Assembly (NCBI RefSeq): GCF_021228125.1
Contig: NZ_JAJQQS010000015.1
Coordinates: 1-64,000, forward strand
Direction of reading: 5' to 3'
Origin: Streptomyces albireticuli
GTDB taxonomy: Bacteria > Actinomycetota > Actinomycetes > Streptomycetales > Streptomycetaceae
DNA: 64,000 bases
Shown here: in pieces, positions 23,685 to 30,237 of the stretch
Layout of the letters: every line of letters starts with the position of its first letter
How positions within the stretch are numbered: the first letter of the stretch is position 1
The notes under the pieces: model-generated
Told to the model about the DNA's origin: nothing
What the model saw: only the letters and a program-made list of their open reading frames with translations
Databases searched by the model: none
Made by a program: the position numbers and the translations under genes

Positions 23685-24140
23685 ATGCACGACGACATCA
23701 CCCTCGCCGCCGCCAGCACGGGCGCGGAGATCCTCGGCAGCCTCGGCACCGGCGGCGTCGCCGGAGTCCTGACCACCGCCCTGATCCTCGGCACCCGCGA
23801 CAAGGCCGAGCACCGGTTCAACAAGGTCCAGGCCGTCACCTGCGGCCTCGCCGCCGGCACGGTATTCACCGCAGCCGGCCACGTCTGGGGCATGCCCAAT
23901 GACCTCACCCTTGGTGCCCTGCATGCCCTCCACGTCGGCAACGGCACGGGCCCGCTCGGCGACGTCCAGCCTGGTGCAGTTGCCCTGGTACTCGTCCTGA
24001 TCGCCTACCTGGTCAAGCTCAAGCCCCGCACCGCTGGGATCAACGGCCTGGCCATGGCTACCGTCTTCGCGAACGCGGGTGGCGGCTGGGCGATGATCGC
24101 GGGAAGCCTCGGCGAGTTCGCCGTGGGGTTCGCCTCGTGA
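23685..24140 (+). CDS. Small multispanning membrane protein of the element
   Basis: 151 residues from the ATG at 23685 with a GGAGG site. About four hydrophobic segments: I-L-G-S-L-G-T-G-G-V-A-G-V-L-T-T-A, A-V-T-C-G-L-A-A-G-T-V-F-T-A-A, V-A-L-V-L-V-L-I-A-Y-L-V and a C-terminal A-M-A-T-V-F-A-N-A-G-G-G-W-A-M. It is glycine/alanine-rich with few charged residues. Coupled to the next gene by GTGA. Probably part of a membrane complex with its neighbours; function unknown. Confidence 0.65.
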   Translation: MHDDITLAAASTGAEILGSLGTGGVAGVLTTALILGTRDKAEHRFNKVQAVTCGLAAGTVFTAAGHVWGMPNDLTLGALHALHVGNGTGPLGDVQPGAVALVLVLIAYLVKLKPRTAGINGLAMATVFANAGGGWAMIAGSLGEFAVGFAS

Positions 24141-24736
24141 AAGCCGTCGCGCTCAATCTCGTCCGCGGGTCGTGGGCCCTGACCTACCGCACGATCGGCC
24201 GTGTCTGTGCCTGGTGCATGGCGGGCGAGGGAGCCAGCAAGGTCTGGCGCGCCCTCGCGCTCGTGATCGGCGTCGGCACCGCCTTCCGGCTGACGGGGTC
24301 CTCCCCCATCGTGGCCGGCGGTGTGTACCTCGCGTGGCTCGGGGTGGCCTGGATGCAGTCGCCCCCGCTCGCCGCAGAGCCCGAGGACGAGGTGGACGAG
24401 GCTGTCGTCCCAGCTGCCGAGGCGGACGAGGAACCGGACGGCGAGGAGCCCGTTGCGGCGTCCGCCGATCCCCTCGAACCGGCCGAGTTCCTGGCCCGTC
24501 TCCGGGCGCTGATCGGTGACCGGAACGGGGTGCTCCTGCGGACCGTCGTCGCCGACCGCCACGAGGCTGGCGCCCCGGCCGACTGGGGAGTGCCCGAAGC
24601 ACGGGCCCTGTGCACCGCGCTGGGGGTGCCCGTGAAGGACTCCATCAAGGTGGCCGGGGACACCTCCGTCGGGGTCCACAGGACCGCTCTCCCCTCGCCT
24701 CCTCCATGGAGGCCCCCGAGGAGGGTAGTTCGGTAG
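24137..24736 (+). CDS. Membrane protein with C-terminal winged-helix-like domain
   Basis: 199 residues, GTG start overlapping the previous stop. A basic N-terminus precedes two hydrophobic spans (about residues 38-58 and 60-72), then an acidic linker (E-P-E-D-E-V-D-E-A-V) and a C-terminal globular part: F-L-A-R-L-R-A-L-I-G-D-R-N-G-V-L-L-R-T-V-V-A-D, then P-E-A-R-A-L-C-T-A-L-G-V-P-V-K-D-S-I. The latter looks like a DNA-binding domain that selects between alternatives by helix insertion. Last gene of the operon, followed by the terminator at 24868. Confidence 0.65.
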   Translation: MKAVALNLVRGSWALTYRTIGRVCAWCMAGEGASKVWRALALVIGVGTAFRLTGSSPIVAGGVYLAWLGVAWMQSPPLAAEPEDEVDEAVVPAAEADEEPDGEEPVAASADPLEPAEFLARLRALIGDRNGVLLRTVVADRHEAGAPADWGVPEARALCTALGVPVKDSIKVAGDTSVGVHRTALPSPPPWRPPRRVVR

Positions 24737-24810
24737 GTAGTCCACCTGTGACCTGCGACGACTACCCGTCAACTACCCGCGTACCCGACTCGACTACCGG
24801 CATAGCTACC
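24723..24810. repeat. Clustered ACTACC / GGTAGT repeats
   Basis: GGGTAGTT (24723-24730) and GGTAGGTAGT (24732-24741) are followed by the complementary ACTACCC (24761), AACTACCC (24771), GACTACCG (24792) and CTACC (24806). The first and AACTACCC are perfect inverted copies 40 bp apart. The cluster straddles the end of the membrane operon. Repeats of this size mark transfer loci or replication iterons in Streptomyces plasmids. Confidence 0.5.
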
Positions 24811-24867
24811 TCGGTTCGACGTCTCTTCCGGCGGTGAGCCGACGCCGATCCGCAGACCGATGACGAA

Positions 24868-24912
24868 CAGATGCCCCCCGCTCCCGGACGCCTTGGGAGC
24901 GGGGGGCATCTG
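24868..24912 (+). terminator. Strong terminator of the membrane-protein operon
   Basis: A perfect 18-bp stem: CAGATGCCCCCCGCTCCC (24868-24885) with its complement at 24895-24912 and a 9-base loop. It lies 130 bases after the last gene of the left operon. Confidence 0.8.
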
Positions 24913-25376
24913 CGTTCTCGGATCTTCGCGGAGGGGAGCCACCACGATCACCAGGGGTCGGGACTGGTGCGTACCCATACCGCCAGGGTGGGCATCAGTG
25001 CCCACCCTTGGACCGATGGGTACTCGCTGGTGAGTACCCCTTCCTCGGCCTATTCCGTCGCCTGGTGCGCCCGCTGCGGGACGTGTGGAGTTTCCCCACG
25101 TCCCGTCTGGCTCTTCAGGCTCTGTCTCGCAGGTTTTCAGATCTGAAAACCTCGTCGTCACATGCACACCACACCTTTCCCGACGAGCAACGCGACGGCC
25201 CCCAGGGTGCGGATGCGCGCAACGCCACCCCGGGGGCCGTCCTTGTGCCCGTGCCCGCCATCGGGACGGGTGCCGGCGCCCCTCGCACGAACGCGCCGTC
25301 CACGGGCAGCAGGGGGCGTGCCCCGCGCCGCCGCCTGGGGGGCGGGACGGGCCCAGGGCACGCCGGTCTCGGTGGG
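24913..25376. other. Gene-free, repeat-dense regulatory or origin-like stretch
   Basis: No gene seen in 460 bp. Dyads in order: nested pair GTACCCAT/ATGGGTAC (24971-24978, 25016-25023) around AGGGTGGGCA/TGCCCACCCT (24985-24994, 24999-25008); GGGACGTG/CACGTCCC (25078-25085, 25097-25104); a perfect 22-bp palindrome at 25131-25152 with half-site AGGTTTTCAGA; and ACGGCCCCC/GGGGGCCGT (25195-25203, 25232-25240). The density is far above its surroundings. An origin, partition or transfer site for the element is plausible. Confidence 0.6.
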
Positions 25377-25544
25377 TCATTCGGTCAGTTCGTCCCCGAG
25401 CCGTACGGCATCGTCCAGCGCGCCGCGAAGCCGCTCGACGAGGAGCACTAGGGCCACCGGTTCCATGGCCGCCAGGTCGGCCGCACGCGCCTCCCGTAAC
25501 GTCTCCCGGTCCATGGCCAGGCGGGTGGCCTGCGAGGGCGTCAC
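25377..25544 (-). CDS. 55-residue helical protein, coupled to the upstream gene
   Basis: Reads M-T-P-S-Q-A-T-R-L-A-M-D-R-E-T-L-R-E-A-R-A-A-D-L-A-A-M-E-P-V-A-L-V-L-L-V-E-R-L-R-G-A-L-D-D-A-V-R-L-G-D-E-L-T-E. The GTG start at 25544 overlaps the stop of the preceding gene (GTGA) and has GGAGGG upstream. It appears fully helical with heptad-like hydrophobic spacing, so it may dimerise. Unknown function; last gene of a three-gene minus-strand operon. Confidence 0.6.
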   Translation of the reverse strand: MTPSQATRLAMDRETLREARAADLAAMEPVALVLLVERLRGALDDAVRLGDELTE

Positions 25545-25978
25545 CCGTAAATCCCTCCGGCGAGCCTGCGTCCGTGGCTGAACGCGGCACCCAGGTCTAT
25601 CGGGTCGGTGAGGCGGCCGGACTCGTCAGGCTTCTCCAGCCAGATCCGGCTGTGTATGTACTCGTTGGCAGGCGGACACGGCAGGGGCCACCGCGGTGGG
25701 CGCACGATCAGCATCGGCAGGTCGGCGAGTTGCTCCTCCGCCCCGTCTCCCACGAGCCACCAGACCACCGATACCTCGGCGTAGGCCAGGACGGGGCCCA
25801 GCTTCCCGGACCGGCGCAGGATCTGCATGGCGTCGATGGACCGGATGAGCGGGGCTTCCACGGCCCTCCACCCGGTGCCGGCGACCGCGGCGAGTTCCCC
25901 GGCCTGCCAGGCTCGGCGGACCGTGTCCGGGCTCGGGGAGCAGGATGCGAGCCACGTCGTCCCGGGGTGCTCGCTCAC
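25541..25978 (-). CDS. Uncharacterised 145-residue protein of the regulator cassette
   Basis: Starts at the GTG at 25978, which overlaps the stop of the gene before it (GTGA). It begins S-E-H-P-G-T-T-W-L-A-S-C-S-P-S-P-D-T-V-R-R-A-W-Q-A-G-E-L-A-A-V-A-G-T-G-W-R-A-V, which may be a small HTH-like opening. It continues with P-L-P-C-P-P-A-N-E-Y-I-H-S-R-I-W-L-E-K-P-D-E-S-G. No membrane spans or known catalytic motif. Small proteins like this often sit beside XRE regulators in Streptomyces, but I cannot name the family. Confidence 0.6.
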   Translation of the reverse strand: MSEHPGTTWLASCSPSPDTVRRAWQAGELAAVAGTGWRAVEAPLIRSIDAMQILRRSGKLGPVLAYAEVSVVWWLVGDGAEEQLADLPMLIVRPPRWPLPCPPANEYIHSRIWLEKPDESGRLTDPIDLGAAFSHGRRLAGGIYG

Positions 25979-26400
25979 GAGATGCCCCGCGCGGTGCCGA
26001 GTGCGCTGCGCAGTTGCTGCGGGCGGACGAGGGGTTCGGGGCGTGAGCAGCGGGGCGGGGTGATCCAGTGGAGGCCGACCGTGTCGGCGTCGAGGGTGCC
26101 GTTGACGCCGACGTAGCAGCACTGCCCTAACGGCGTGGTGTCCGGTTCGGCCCAGCGGTCGGCGGTGCCAGCGGGGACGAGAAAGTACAGGCGGGGCTCG
26201 GGACCCTGGGGATCGCAGATGATCGGCCCGGTGTGCCCGTCGGTGATCTGCTTGAGGCGGGCCGCGGTGGCGTAGCCGAGGGGCCCGTCGACGGCGATGG
26301 CGTCCCACCAGCGGCCGGCGCCGACGGCGTCGATGACCCTCTCGGCGGGTAACCACGGCGGGCGGGTACGGCGAGGCACGGAAGTGACGGGCGTTCTCAT
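25975..26400 (-). CDS. Uncharacterised 141-residue protein (W-D-A-I/Y-F-L-V-P type)
   Basis: ATG at 26400. Central pattern R-W-W-D-A-I-A-V-D-G-P-L-G-Y-A-T-A-A-R-L, then G-P-I-I-C-D-P-Q-G-P-E-P-R-L-Y-F-L-V-P-A-G-T-A, then Y-V-G-V-N-G and H-W-I-T-P-P. From memory this resembles small Streptomyces proteins found near XRE genes whose fold recalls the N-terminal part of bifunctional primase-polymerases, but no catalytic residues can be assigned. The ATTGCG repeat pair lies 42-60 bases upstream. First gene of the three-gene set 26400-25377. Confidence 0.55.
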   Translation of the reverse strand: MRTPVTSVPRRTRPPWLPAERVIDAVGAGRWWDAIAVDGPLGYATAARLKQITDGHTGPIICDPQGPEPRLYFLVPAGTADRWAEPDTTPLGQCCYVGVNGTLDADTVGLHWITPPRCSRPEPLVRPQQLRSALGTARGIS

Positions 26401-26441
26401 GGCCGGGACCGTACGAGCAATGTTTGCGACCCCGTGCTGCG

Positions 26442-26460
26442 ATTGCGCGGTATTGCGAAG
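26442..26460 (-). promoter_or_regulatory. ATTGCG direct-repeat operator, copy 1
   Basis: ATTGCG at 26442-26447 and ATTGCGAAG at 26452-26460, a 10-bp period. The same arrangement occurs at 28143-28161, upstream of the other operon of this cassette. Both are probably bound by the XRE protein encoded between them. Confidence 0.55.
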
Positions 26461-26486
26461 CCGGTGGTCCGGCTTTCACGGGATTG

Positions 26487-27329
26487 CTAACTCAGGTCCA
26501 GGGCTGCTCGGGCGCGGGCGAGGAGGCGGTGCGCCTGGTGGTCGTAGACGGCGCTTTCGCGCAGGGTCTCCCAGATCTTCAGGAACATGGCGATCTCGTC
26601 CGGATCGTCAAGCCACATCTCCACAGTCCAGGTCTCGGAGATCACCAGGCGTTCGTCGTAGACCGAGAAGCCGTCTCCGGGGGCGACGTTCATCTGGGCG
26701 CCGAGCGGGATGATGCCGAGGGTGACGTTGCTCAGCCCGGCGACGGAGATGAGCCGGTCGAGCTGGGCGGCCATCACTTCGCGCGGGCACAGCAGGACAT
26801 ACAGGGCCGCTTCCCAGACCACGAGGTCGAAGCGCTTGCCCGCCTCGTACAGGGCCGCCTGGCGCTGCATGCGGGCGTTCACCGCGGGTTCGACGTCCCG
26901 GGGCGTGCTCCGTAACTGGCCGTACCGGGTGAGGACGTGCCGGGCGTAGTCGGCGGTCTGGAGGATGCCCGGCACGATGCCCGCCTCGAAGGAGCGCGTG
27001 ACGCCGGTCCGCTGGGTCTGCTCGATTCCGGCTTCCTGGCGTGGCCGGTGTCCGCCGGCCAGTTGCCGCCGCCACGTCCGGTAGCGCGTCTCCAGCCCCC
27101 GCAGCCGGCCCTTCAGCTCCCCGGCGGTCTCAGGCTGCCCGCAGGCGACGGCCCACGCGTCGAGGTCCGCGGCCGTGGGCGTCTGCTTGCCGTTCTCCAG
27201 GCGGGAGACCTTGGATGGCGCCCAGCTCAGCGCGTCCGCGGCCTCCTTCCCGTTCAGGCCCGCCTCGGTGCGCAGTTCGCGCATACGCGCACCGAGGGTT
27301 ACCCGGGCCTGCTGGAAATCGTTGCTCAC
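26487..27329 (-). CDS. XRE-family regulator with DUF5753 domain
   Basis: 280 residues from the GTG at 27329, overlapping the previous stop (GTGA). Residues about 8-62 form the HTH (L-G-A-R-M-R-E-L-R-T-E-A-G-L-N-G-K-E-A-A-D-A-L-S-W-A-P-S-K-V-S-R-L-E-N-G-K). The rest is the DUF5753 ligand-like domain with E-A-G-I-V-P-G-I-L-Q-T-A-D-Y-A-R, V-V-W-E-A-A-L and I-P-L-G-A-Q. Proteins of this type, such as WhiJ relatives, work with small partner proteins encoded next to them; here the DUF6879-like protein is the coupled partner. Confidence 0.88.
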   Translation of the reverse strand: MSNDFQQARVTLGARMRELRTEAGLNGKEAADALSWAPSKVSRLENGKQTPTAADLDAWAVACGQPETAGELKGRLRGLETRYRTWRRQLAGGHRPRQEAGIEQTQRTGVTRSFEAGIVPGILQTADYARHVLTRYGQLRSTPRDVEPAVNARMQRQAALYEAGKRFDLVVWEAALYVLLCPREVMAAQLDRLISVAGLSNVTLGIIPLGAQMNVAPGDGFSVYDERLVISETWTVEMWLDDPDEIAMFLKIWETLRESAVYDHQAHRLLARARAALDLS

Positions 27330-27862
27330 ATGGAGGAACGTACCGGCCCTGTCAGCTCGTGGGCAGGGCATGCGTAGTGCCATGCGGCGTCACGGATCTG
27401 GCAGCCCTGGAGCACGGCAGCCGGGTCGTCCGTCAGTTCCATGCCGAGAGACCGGTCCCCGTCGAAGTGGAACAGCCCGATCATCCGGGAGTCGAACAAC
27501 CAGAAGTCCCGCATCGGCACTTCGAGCCGCTCGGCTTCGGCCCGGGGCAGGTACCGGATGTCCTCGCCGGCGGCGACGCTGTCCGCCACGTCCTCCAGGA
27601 GCCACCGCTGGTAGTCCGTGGGCGGCTCATCGATCACGCGGACGCGTTCAACACGTTTCCCCTCCTCCTCCAGCGAGGCCATGGTGAGCAGCCATGGTCT
27701 CGCCGGCCCTGGTACCGGTGGCTCGCCGCGCAGGAAGCGCTGGAGATCCTCGGTCTCGTGGGCCACTCCGTATGCCCGCCGCGTCTCCCAACGCCACGCC
27801 GTGTGTTGGAAGCCGTCACGGAAGAACTCCGTGATGCCCGGCCCGCTGATCAGGTTGGGCAC
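27326..27862 (-). CDS. DUF6879-like partner of the XRE regulator
   Basis: 178 residues from the GTG at 27862 (AAGGAG upstream). Hallmarks: F-F-R-D-G-F-Q-H-T-A-W-R-W-E-T-R-R-A-Y-G-V near the start, R-V-R-V-I-D-E-P-P-T-D-Y-Q-R-W-L-L and D-F-W-L-F-D-S-R-M-I-G-L-F-H-F-D. These match the small protein family that accompanies DUF5753-type XRE regulators in Streptomyces (DUF6879, from memory). It probably forms a regulatory pair with the next gene, to which it is translationally coupled. Confidence 0.75.
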   Translation of the reverse strand: MPNLISGPGITEFFRDGFQHTAWRWETRRAYGVAHETEDLQRFLRGEPPVPGPARPWLLTMASLEEEGKRVERVRVIDEPPTDYQRWLLEDVADSVAAGEDIRYLPRAEAERLEVPMRDFWLFDSRMIGLFHFDGDRSLGMELTDDPAAVLQGCQIRDAAWHYACPAHELTGPVRSSM

Positions 27863-27867
27863 GCCGC

Positions 27868-28071
27868 CTACTCCTTGGGCGCGAAGCGCGTGAGCAGATC
27901 GGCCGGGATGACCACGAACGTCTCGGACTTCTTGACGTCGCGCAGCTGCGCGAGGTGCTCAGGGTCGGTGAGCCGGTCGCCTTGGACGACGTAGTTGCCG
28001 GTCTCGGTGTCCCGATAGAGGGTCGGGCAGTCGCCGTCTTTGGACGTCGTACCGATGAACTCCAGGGCCAT
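27868..28071 (-). CDS. 67-residue small protein of the XRE cassette
   Basis: Reads M-A-L-E-F-I-G-T-T-S-K-D-G-D-C-P-T-L-Y-R-D-T-E-T-G-N-Y-V-V-Q-G-D and ends F-V-V-I-P-A-D-L-L-T-R-F. ATG at 28071 with GAGAGGAAG 8 bases upstream. Compact, mostly beta, with the recurrent G-x-C-P-T-L-Y pattern that I associate with small proteins upstream of DUF6879/XRE gene pairs. It plays the position of a DUF397 partner but is not DUF397. First gene of the 28071-26487 set. Confidence 0.7.
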   Translation of the reverse strand: MALEFIGTTSKDGDCPTLYRDTETGNYVVQGDRLTDPEHLAQLRDVKKSETFVVIPADLLTRFAPKE

Positions 28072-28142
28072 GAGTGGCTTCCTCTCAGCGTGGTCGATCA
28101 GAGCCCTCAGAATCGTCTGTGGCTCACGGTCTGCGCAGGAGG

Positions 28143-28161
28143 ATTGCGAAAGATTGCGAAG
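28143..28161 (-). promoter_or_regulatory. ATTGCG direct-repeat operator, copy 2
   Basis: ATTGCGAA at 28143-28150 and ATTGCGAAG at 28153-28161, 10 bp apart, 72-90 bases upstream of the start at 28071. Matches copy 1 in spacing and sequence. Confidence 0.55.
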
Positions 28162-28214
28162 TAGCCTGGCTGCCCCCGGATTGCTCGCAAGCCTGATCCG
28201 GGGGCTTCACCACG

Positions 28215-29423
28215 TCACGCGGTCAGGTCGACCTCGACGATCGCCGACGGGCGCAGGATCTCCAGACCGAACCGGCCCTCGAAGCGGAAGCGCAGCATGT
28301 TCCGCTCGAAGTCCGAGGCACCGACCCCGGTCCCCAGGGCGTTGGGGTCGTACATGTTCTCCGACCAGTCCAGGAGACCCTCCTGGCGGACCTGCAGCCG
28401 CGTGGCGCGGGCGAAGTCCGCCAGGTACGCGGTGCCCGCCGTGACGGCCGTGGAGGTGACCACGGGCACGCCCCACAGACGGCGGGAGGAGGCGTTCACC
28501 GCGGCCACCGGGCCGCCGTAGTAGAACCGGGCCTCGTTGTCCTGCGTCAGCTCGAACGTCTCCCAGTCCGCCGGGTTGACCACCCAGCCGGCGCCGTCGA
28601 GGTAGCCGAACTGCTCCAGCTTCGTGATCGCCTTCCGGGCGGTCGTCAGGATGTCCGTGGCGAACGCCTGCGACTGCGAGCCGGACACGTTCGCGATCCC
28701 GGTCATGTGCTCGCCCGTGCCGTCACCGTTGACGATCTCGTCCTCCAGGGCGAGCTCCAGGCCCAGCCGCATCTCCTGGTCGATGAACGTGCGCAGCATC
28801 GGCGCGTCGTCGAGATCCTGCCGGCTGATCGGCTCCGACAGGTGCGCGATCACCCGCGTGCGGTCGTCGAACCGCGTCAGCGTGTACACCGACGTGGGCT
28901 TCTTCGCCCCGGGGGCGACGACGTCCGCGTTGTTCGTGCGCGTCGTCTGCCGCAGGTACGAGAAGCGGCCCGTGCTGTTCTGCACGGCCGGGATCAGCTG
29001 CCGCAGGGACAGCACGGGGACGTCGGTGCGGACCGGCTCCGGGTCTAGCGGCACCGACACCGGGACTGACCCAGACGCGAGGATGCCCTTGTACTGGCCG
29101 AAGTGATCCGCCGTGGCCGTCATGACCTGGGCGCCCCACTCGGAGCCGCCCGCCGCCTTCACCCGCGGGTGAAGCTGCGACTTCGCCGCCCGCGGCTCGC
29201 CGCTGATGGCGTCGCCGAGGGACCGCAGCACACCCCGGACGGAGTCCTTCCCCTGCCCCTTCTCCCACTGAGCCTTGCATTCCTTGGCGAGGGCAGCCAG
29301 GCGCTGCGCCTCGGCGACTTCGCCTGGCGTGACGTCCCGGCCCTCCTCGTCGGCCTTCGCGAAGATGGCCTGAGCGGCCTTGAGATGGGTGACCGCCTGC
29401 TCGCGCATGGTCTCGGTGTTCAT
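28215..29423 (-). CDS. HK97-fold phage major capsid protein
   Basis: 402 residues from the ATG at 29423 (AAGGA 7 bases upstream). The first ~100 residues are charged and helical (R-E-Q-A-V-T-H-L-K-A-A-Q-A-I-F-A-K-A-D-E-E-G-R), like the scaffold delta domain that phage capsid proteins carry and encapsulins lack. Then come typical capsid segments: D-V-P-V-L-S-L-R-Q-L-I-P, F-S-Y-L-R-Q-T, a long E-loop-like stretch, A-L-E-D-E-I-V-N-G-D-G-T-G-E-H-M-T-G-I (a near-universal MCP motif), V-V-N-P-A-D-W-E and a final R-F-E-G-R-F-G-L-E-I-L-R-P-S-A-I-V. It is apparently intact. No protease, portal, terminase or connector gene is nearby. Confidence 0.88.
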   Translation of the reverse strand: MNTETMREQAVTHLKAAQAIFAKADEEGRDVTPGEVAEAQRLAALAKECKAQWEKGQGKDSVRGVLRSLGDAISGEPRAAKSQLHPRVKAAGGSEWGAQVMTATADHFGQYKGILASGSVPVSVPLDPEPVRTDVPVLSLRQLIPAVQNSTGRFSYLRQTTRTNNADVVAPGAKKPTSVYTLTRFDDRTRVIAHLSEPISRQDLDDAPMLRTFIDQEMRLGLELALEDEIVNGDGTGEHMTGIANVSGSQSQAFATDILTTARKAITKLEQFGYLDGAGWVVNPADWETFELTQDNEARFYYGGPVAAVNASSRRLWGVPVVTSTAVTAGTAYLADFARATRLQVRQEGLLDWSENMYDPNALGTGVGASDFERNMLRFRFEGRFGLEILRPSAIVEVDLTA

Positions 29424-29692
29424 GATTGTCCTTCGGGAAGTAGTGATCGCTTCCCGCATCACCCAGGGCGCCGGCCGCGTGCAACGCTGGGCGGGGGCTC
29501 GGTCTGATCCGGGCGGTGCCGAACTGGGCGGACACCAGGGCTGGCGGCACTGCCCGCGGGGGTCGGCGCGGGGCCGGCGACTTGGCGGCCGGACTGGATA
29601 CCGGTGGCCGCCGCCGTGCCCCTTGCCTCCGTCGCTCACGGAGCAGCTGCTCGCGGTCCCTACTGCTGGCCGTCGATCAACCTGATATCAGT
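29424..29692. other. Spacer upstream of the capsid gene
   Basis: About 270 bp without a convincing gene. The capsid frame stays open upstream to a GTG at 29639, but the added 72 residues are proline/arginine-rich with no phage-like features and the ATG at 29423 has the ribosome binding site. No terminator-like hairpin was identified. Confidence 0.4.
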
Positions 29693-29968
29693 CTACGCCG
29701 CAGCGCCGACAGTGCGGCTGATCTCGCGGCCGTCCTGGTAGACCGTCAACTCGGCGCAGGAGCACGGGCAGGACAGCATGCGCAGGCGCTGCACCTCCAG
29801 GCCGTCCTCCACGACGAACCAGACACTGCCCTCGACGTCCATCAGACGGCCCTCCGACGCCTCCGTCAGCCACCGGCCCGACGGCATCGCCGACGCCTCC
29901 GCGTGTTCCACCACGACTGTCAGCAGCCGGACGCCCGCGGCCGTCCGGCCGTCGATCGCCTTGACCAT
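29693..29968 (-). CDS. 91-residue small protein in the capsid operon
   Basis: Starts at the ATG at 29968 (GGAGG 8 bases upstream), overlapping the previous stop (TGATG). It reads V-K-A-I-D-G-R-T-A-A-G-V-R-L-L-T-V-V-V-E-H-A-E, later V-W-F-V-V-E-D-G-L-E-V-Q-R-L-R-M-L-S-C-P-C-S-C-A-E-L-T-V-Y. It is mostly beta with a C-P-C-S-C cluster that may bind metal. The family is unknown. Position between primase and capsid would suit a head-tail or packaging accessory, but no similarity supports that. Confidence 0.6.
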   Translation of the reverse strand: MVKAIDGRTAAGVRLLTVVVEHAEASAMPSGRWLTEASEGRLMDVEGSVWFVVEDGLEVQRLRMLSCPCSCAELTVYQDGREISRTVGAAA

Positions 29969-30138
29969 CACACTCGCCTCCACAGCCGGTCATCCCAGTC
30001 CTGCACGTCCAGCGGATCGCCCGTCGCCATCTCCTGCGGCTGGCCGTCCCACCTCGGCGGCTCCACCGGGACCGTGCTCGCGCGCGGCCGGTGCCAATCC
30101 GGCGCGGCCTCGACGGTCGGATCCTGCTCATCGGCCAT
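29968..30138 (-). CDS. 56-residue acidic/tryptophan-rich small protein
   Basis: Reads M-A-D-E-Q-D-P-T-V-E-A-A-P-D-W-H-R-P-R-A, ending D-P-L-D-V-Q-D-W-D-D-R-L-W-R-R-V. ATG at 30138 with GGAGAG 6-7 bases upstream; stop overlaps the next start (TGATG). It looks disordered with short tryptophan-containing ends, a pattern seen in small phage accessory proteins. Unknown function; coupled to the 91-residue gene. Confidence 0.55.
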   Translation of the reverse strand: MADEQDPTVEAAPDWHRPRASTVPVEPPRWDGQPQEMATGDPLDVQDWDDRLWRRV

Positions 30139-30237
30139 GGTCATCTCTCCGTTGCCCCCTTATCGGCGAATTGAGCGCGCGTCTTCCCGGCTGACCGGGG
30201 CGCTGTCCGTGATGTCCGTTTTCGTGATTGCGACTCC

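Noticed and set aside
28215..29423. Reading the capsid protein as an encapsulin
   Set aside because: Encapsulins lack the N-terminal charged helical scaffold region and usually sit beside a cargo enzyme gene; here the scaffold region is present and the neighbours are phage-type.
30160..30228. Minus-strand 22-codon frame I-T-K-T-D-I-T-D-S-A-P-V-S-R-E-D-A-R-S-I-R-R with GGGAG upstream but an ATC start
   Set aside because: It reads like a real peptide and is well placed before the 56-residue gene, but an ATC start is very rare and nothing else supports it.
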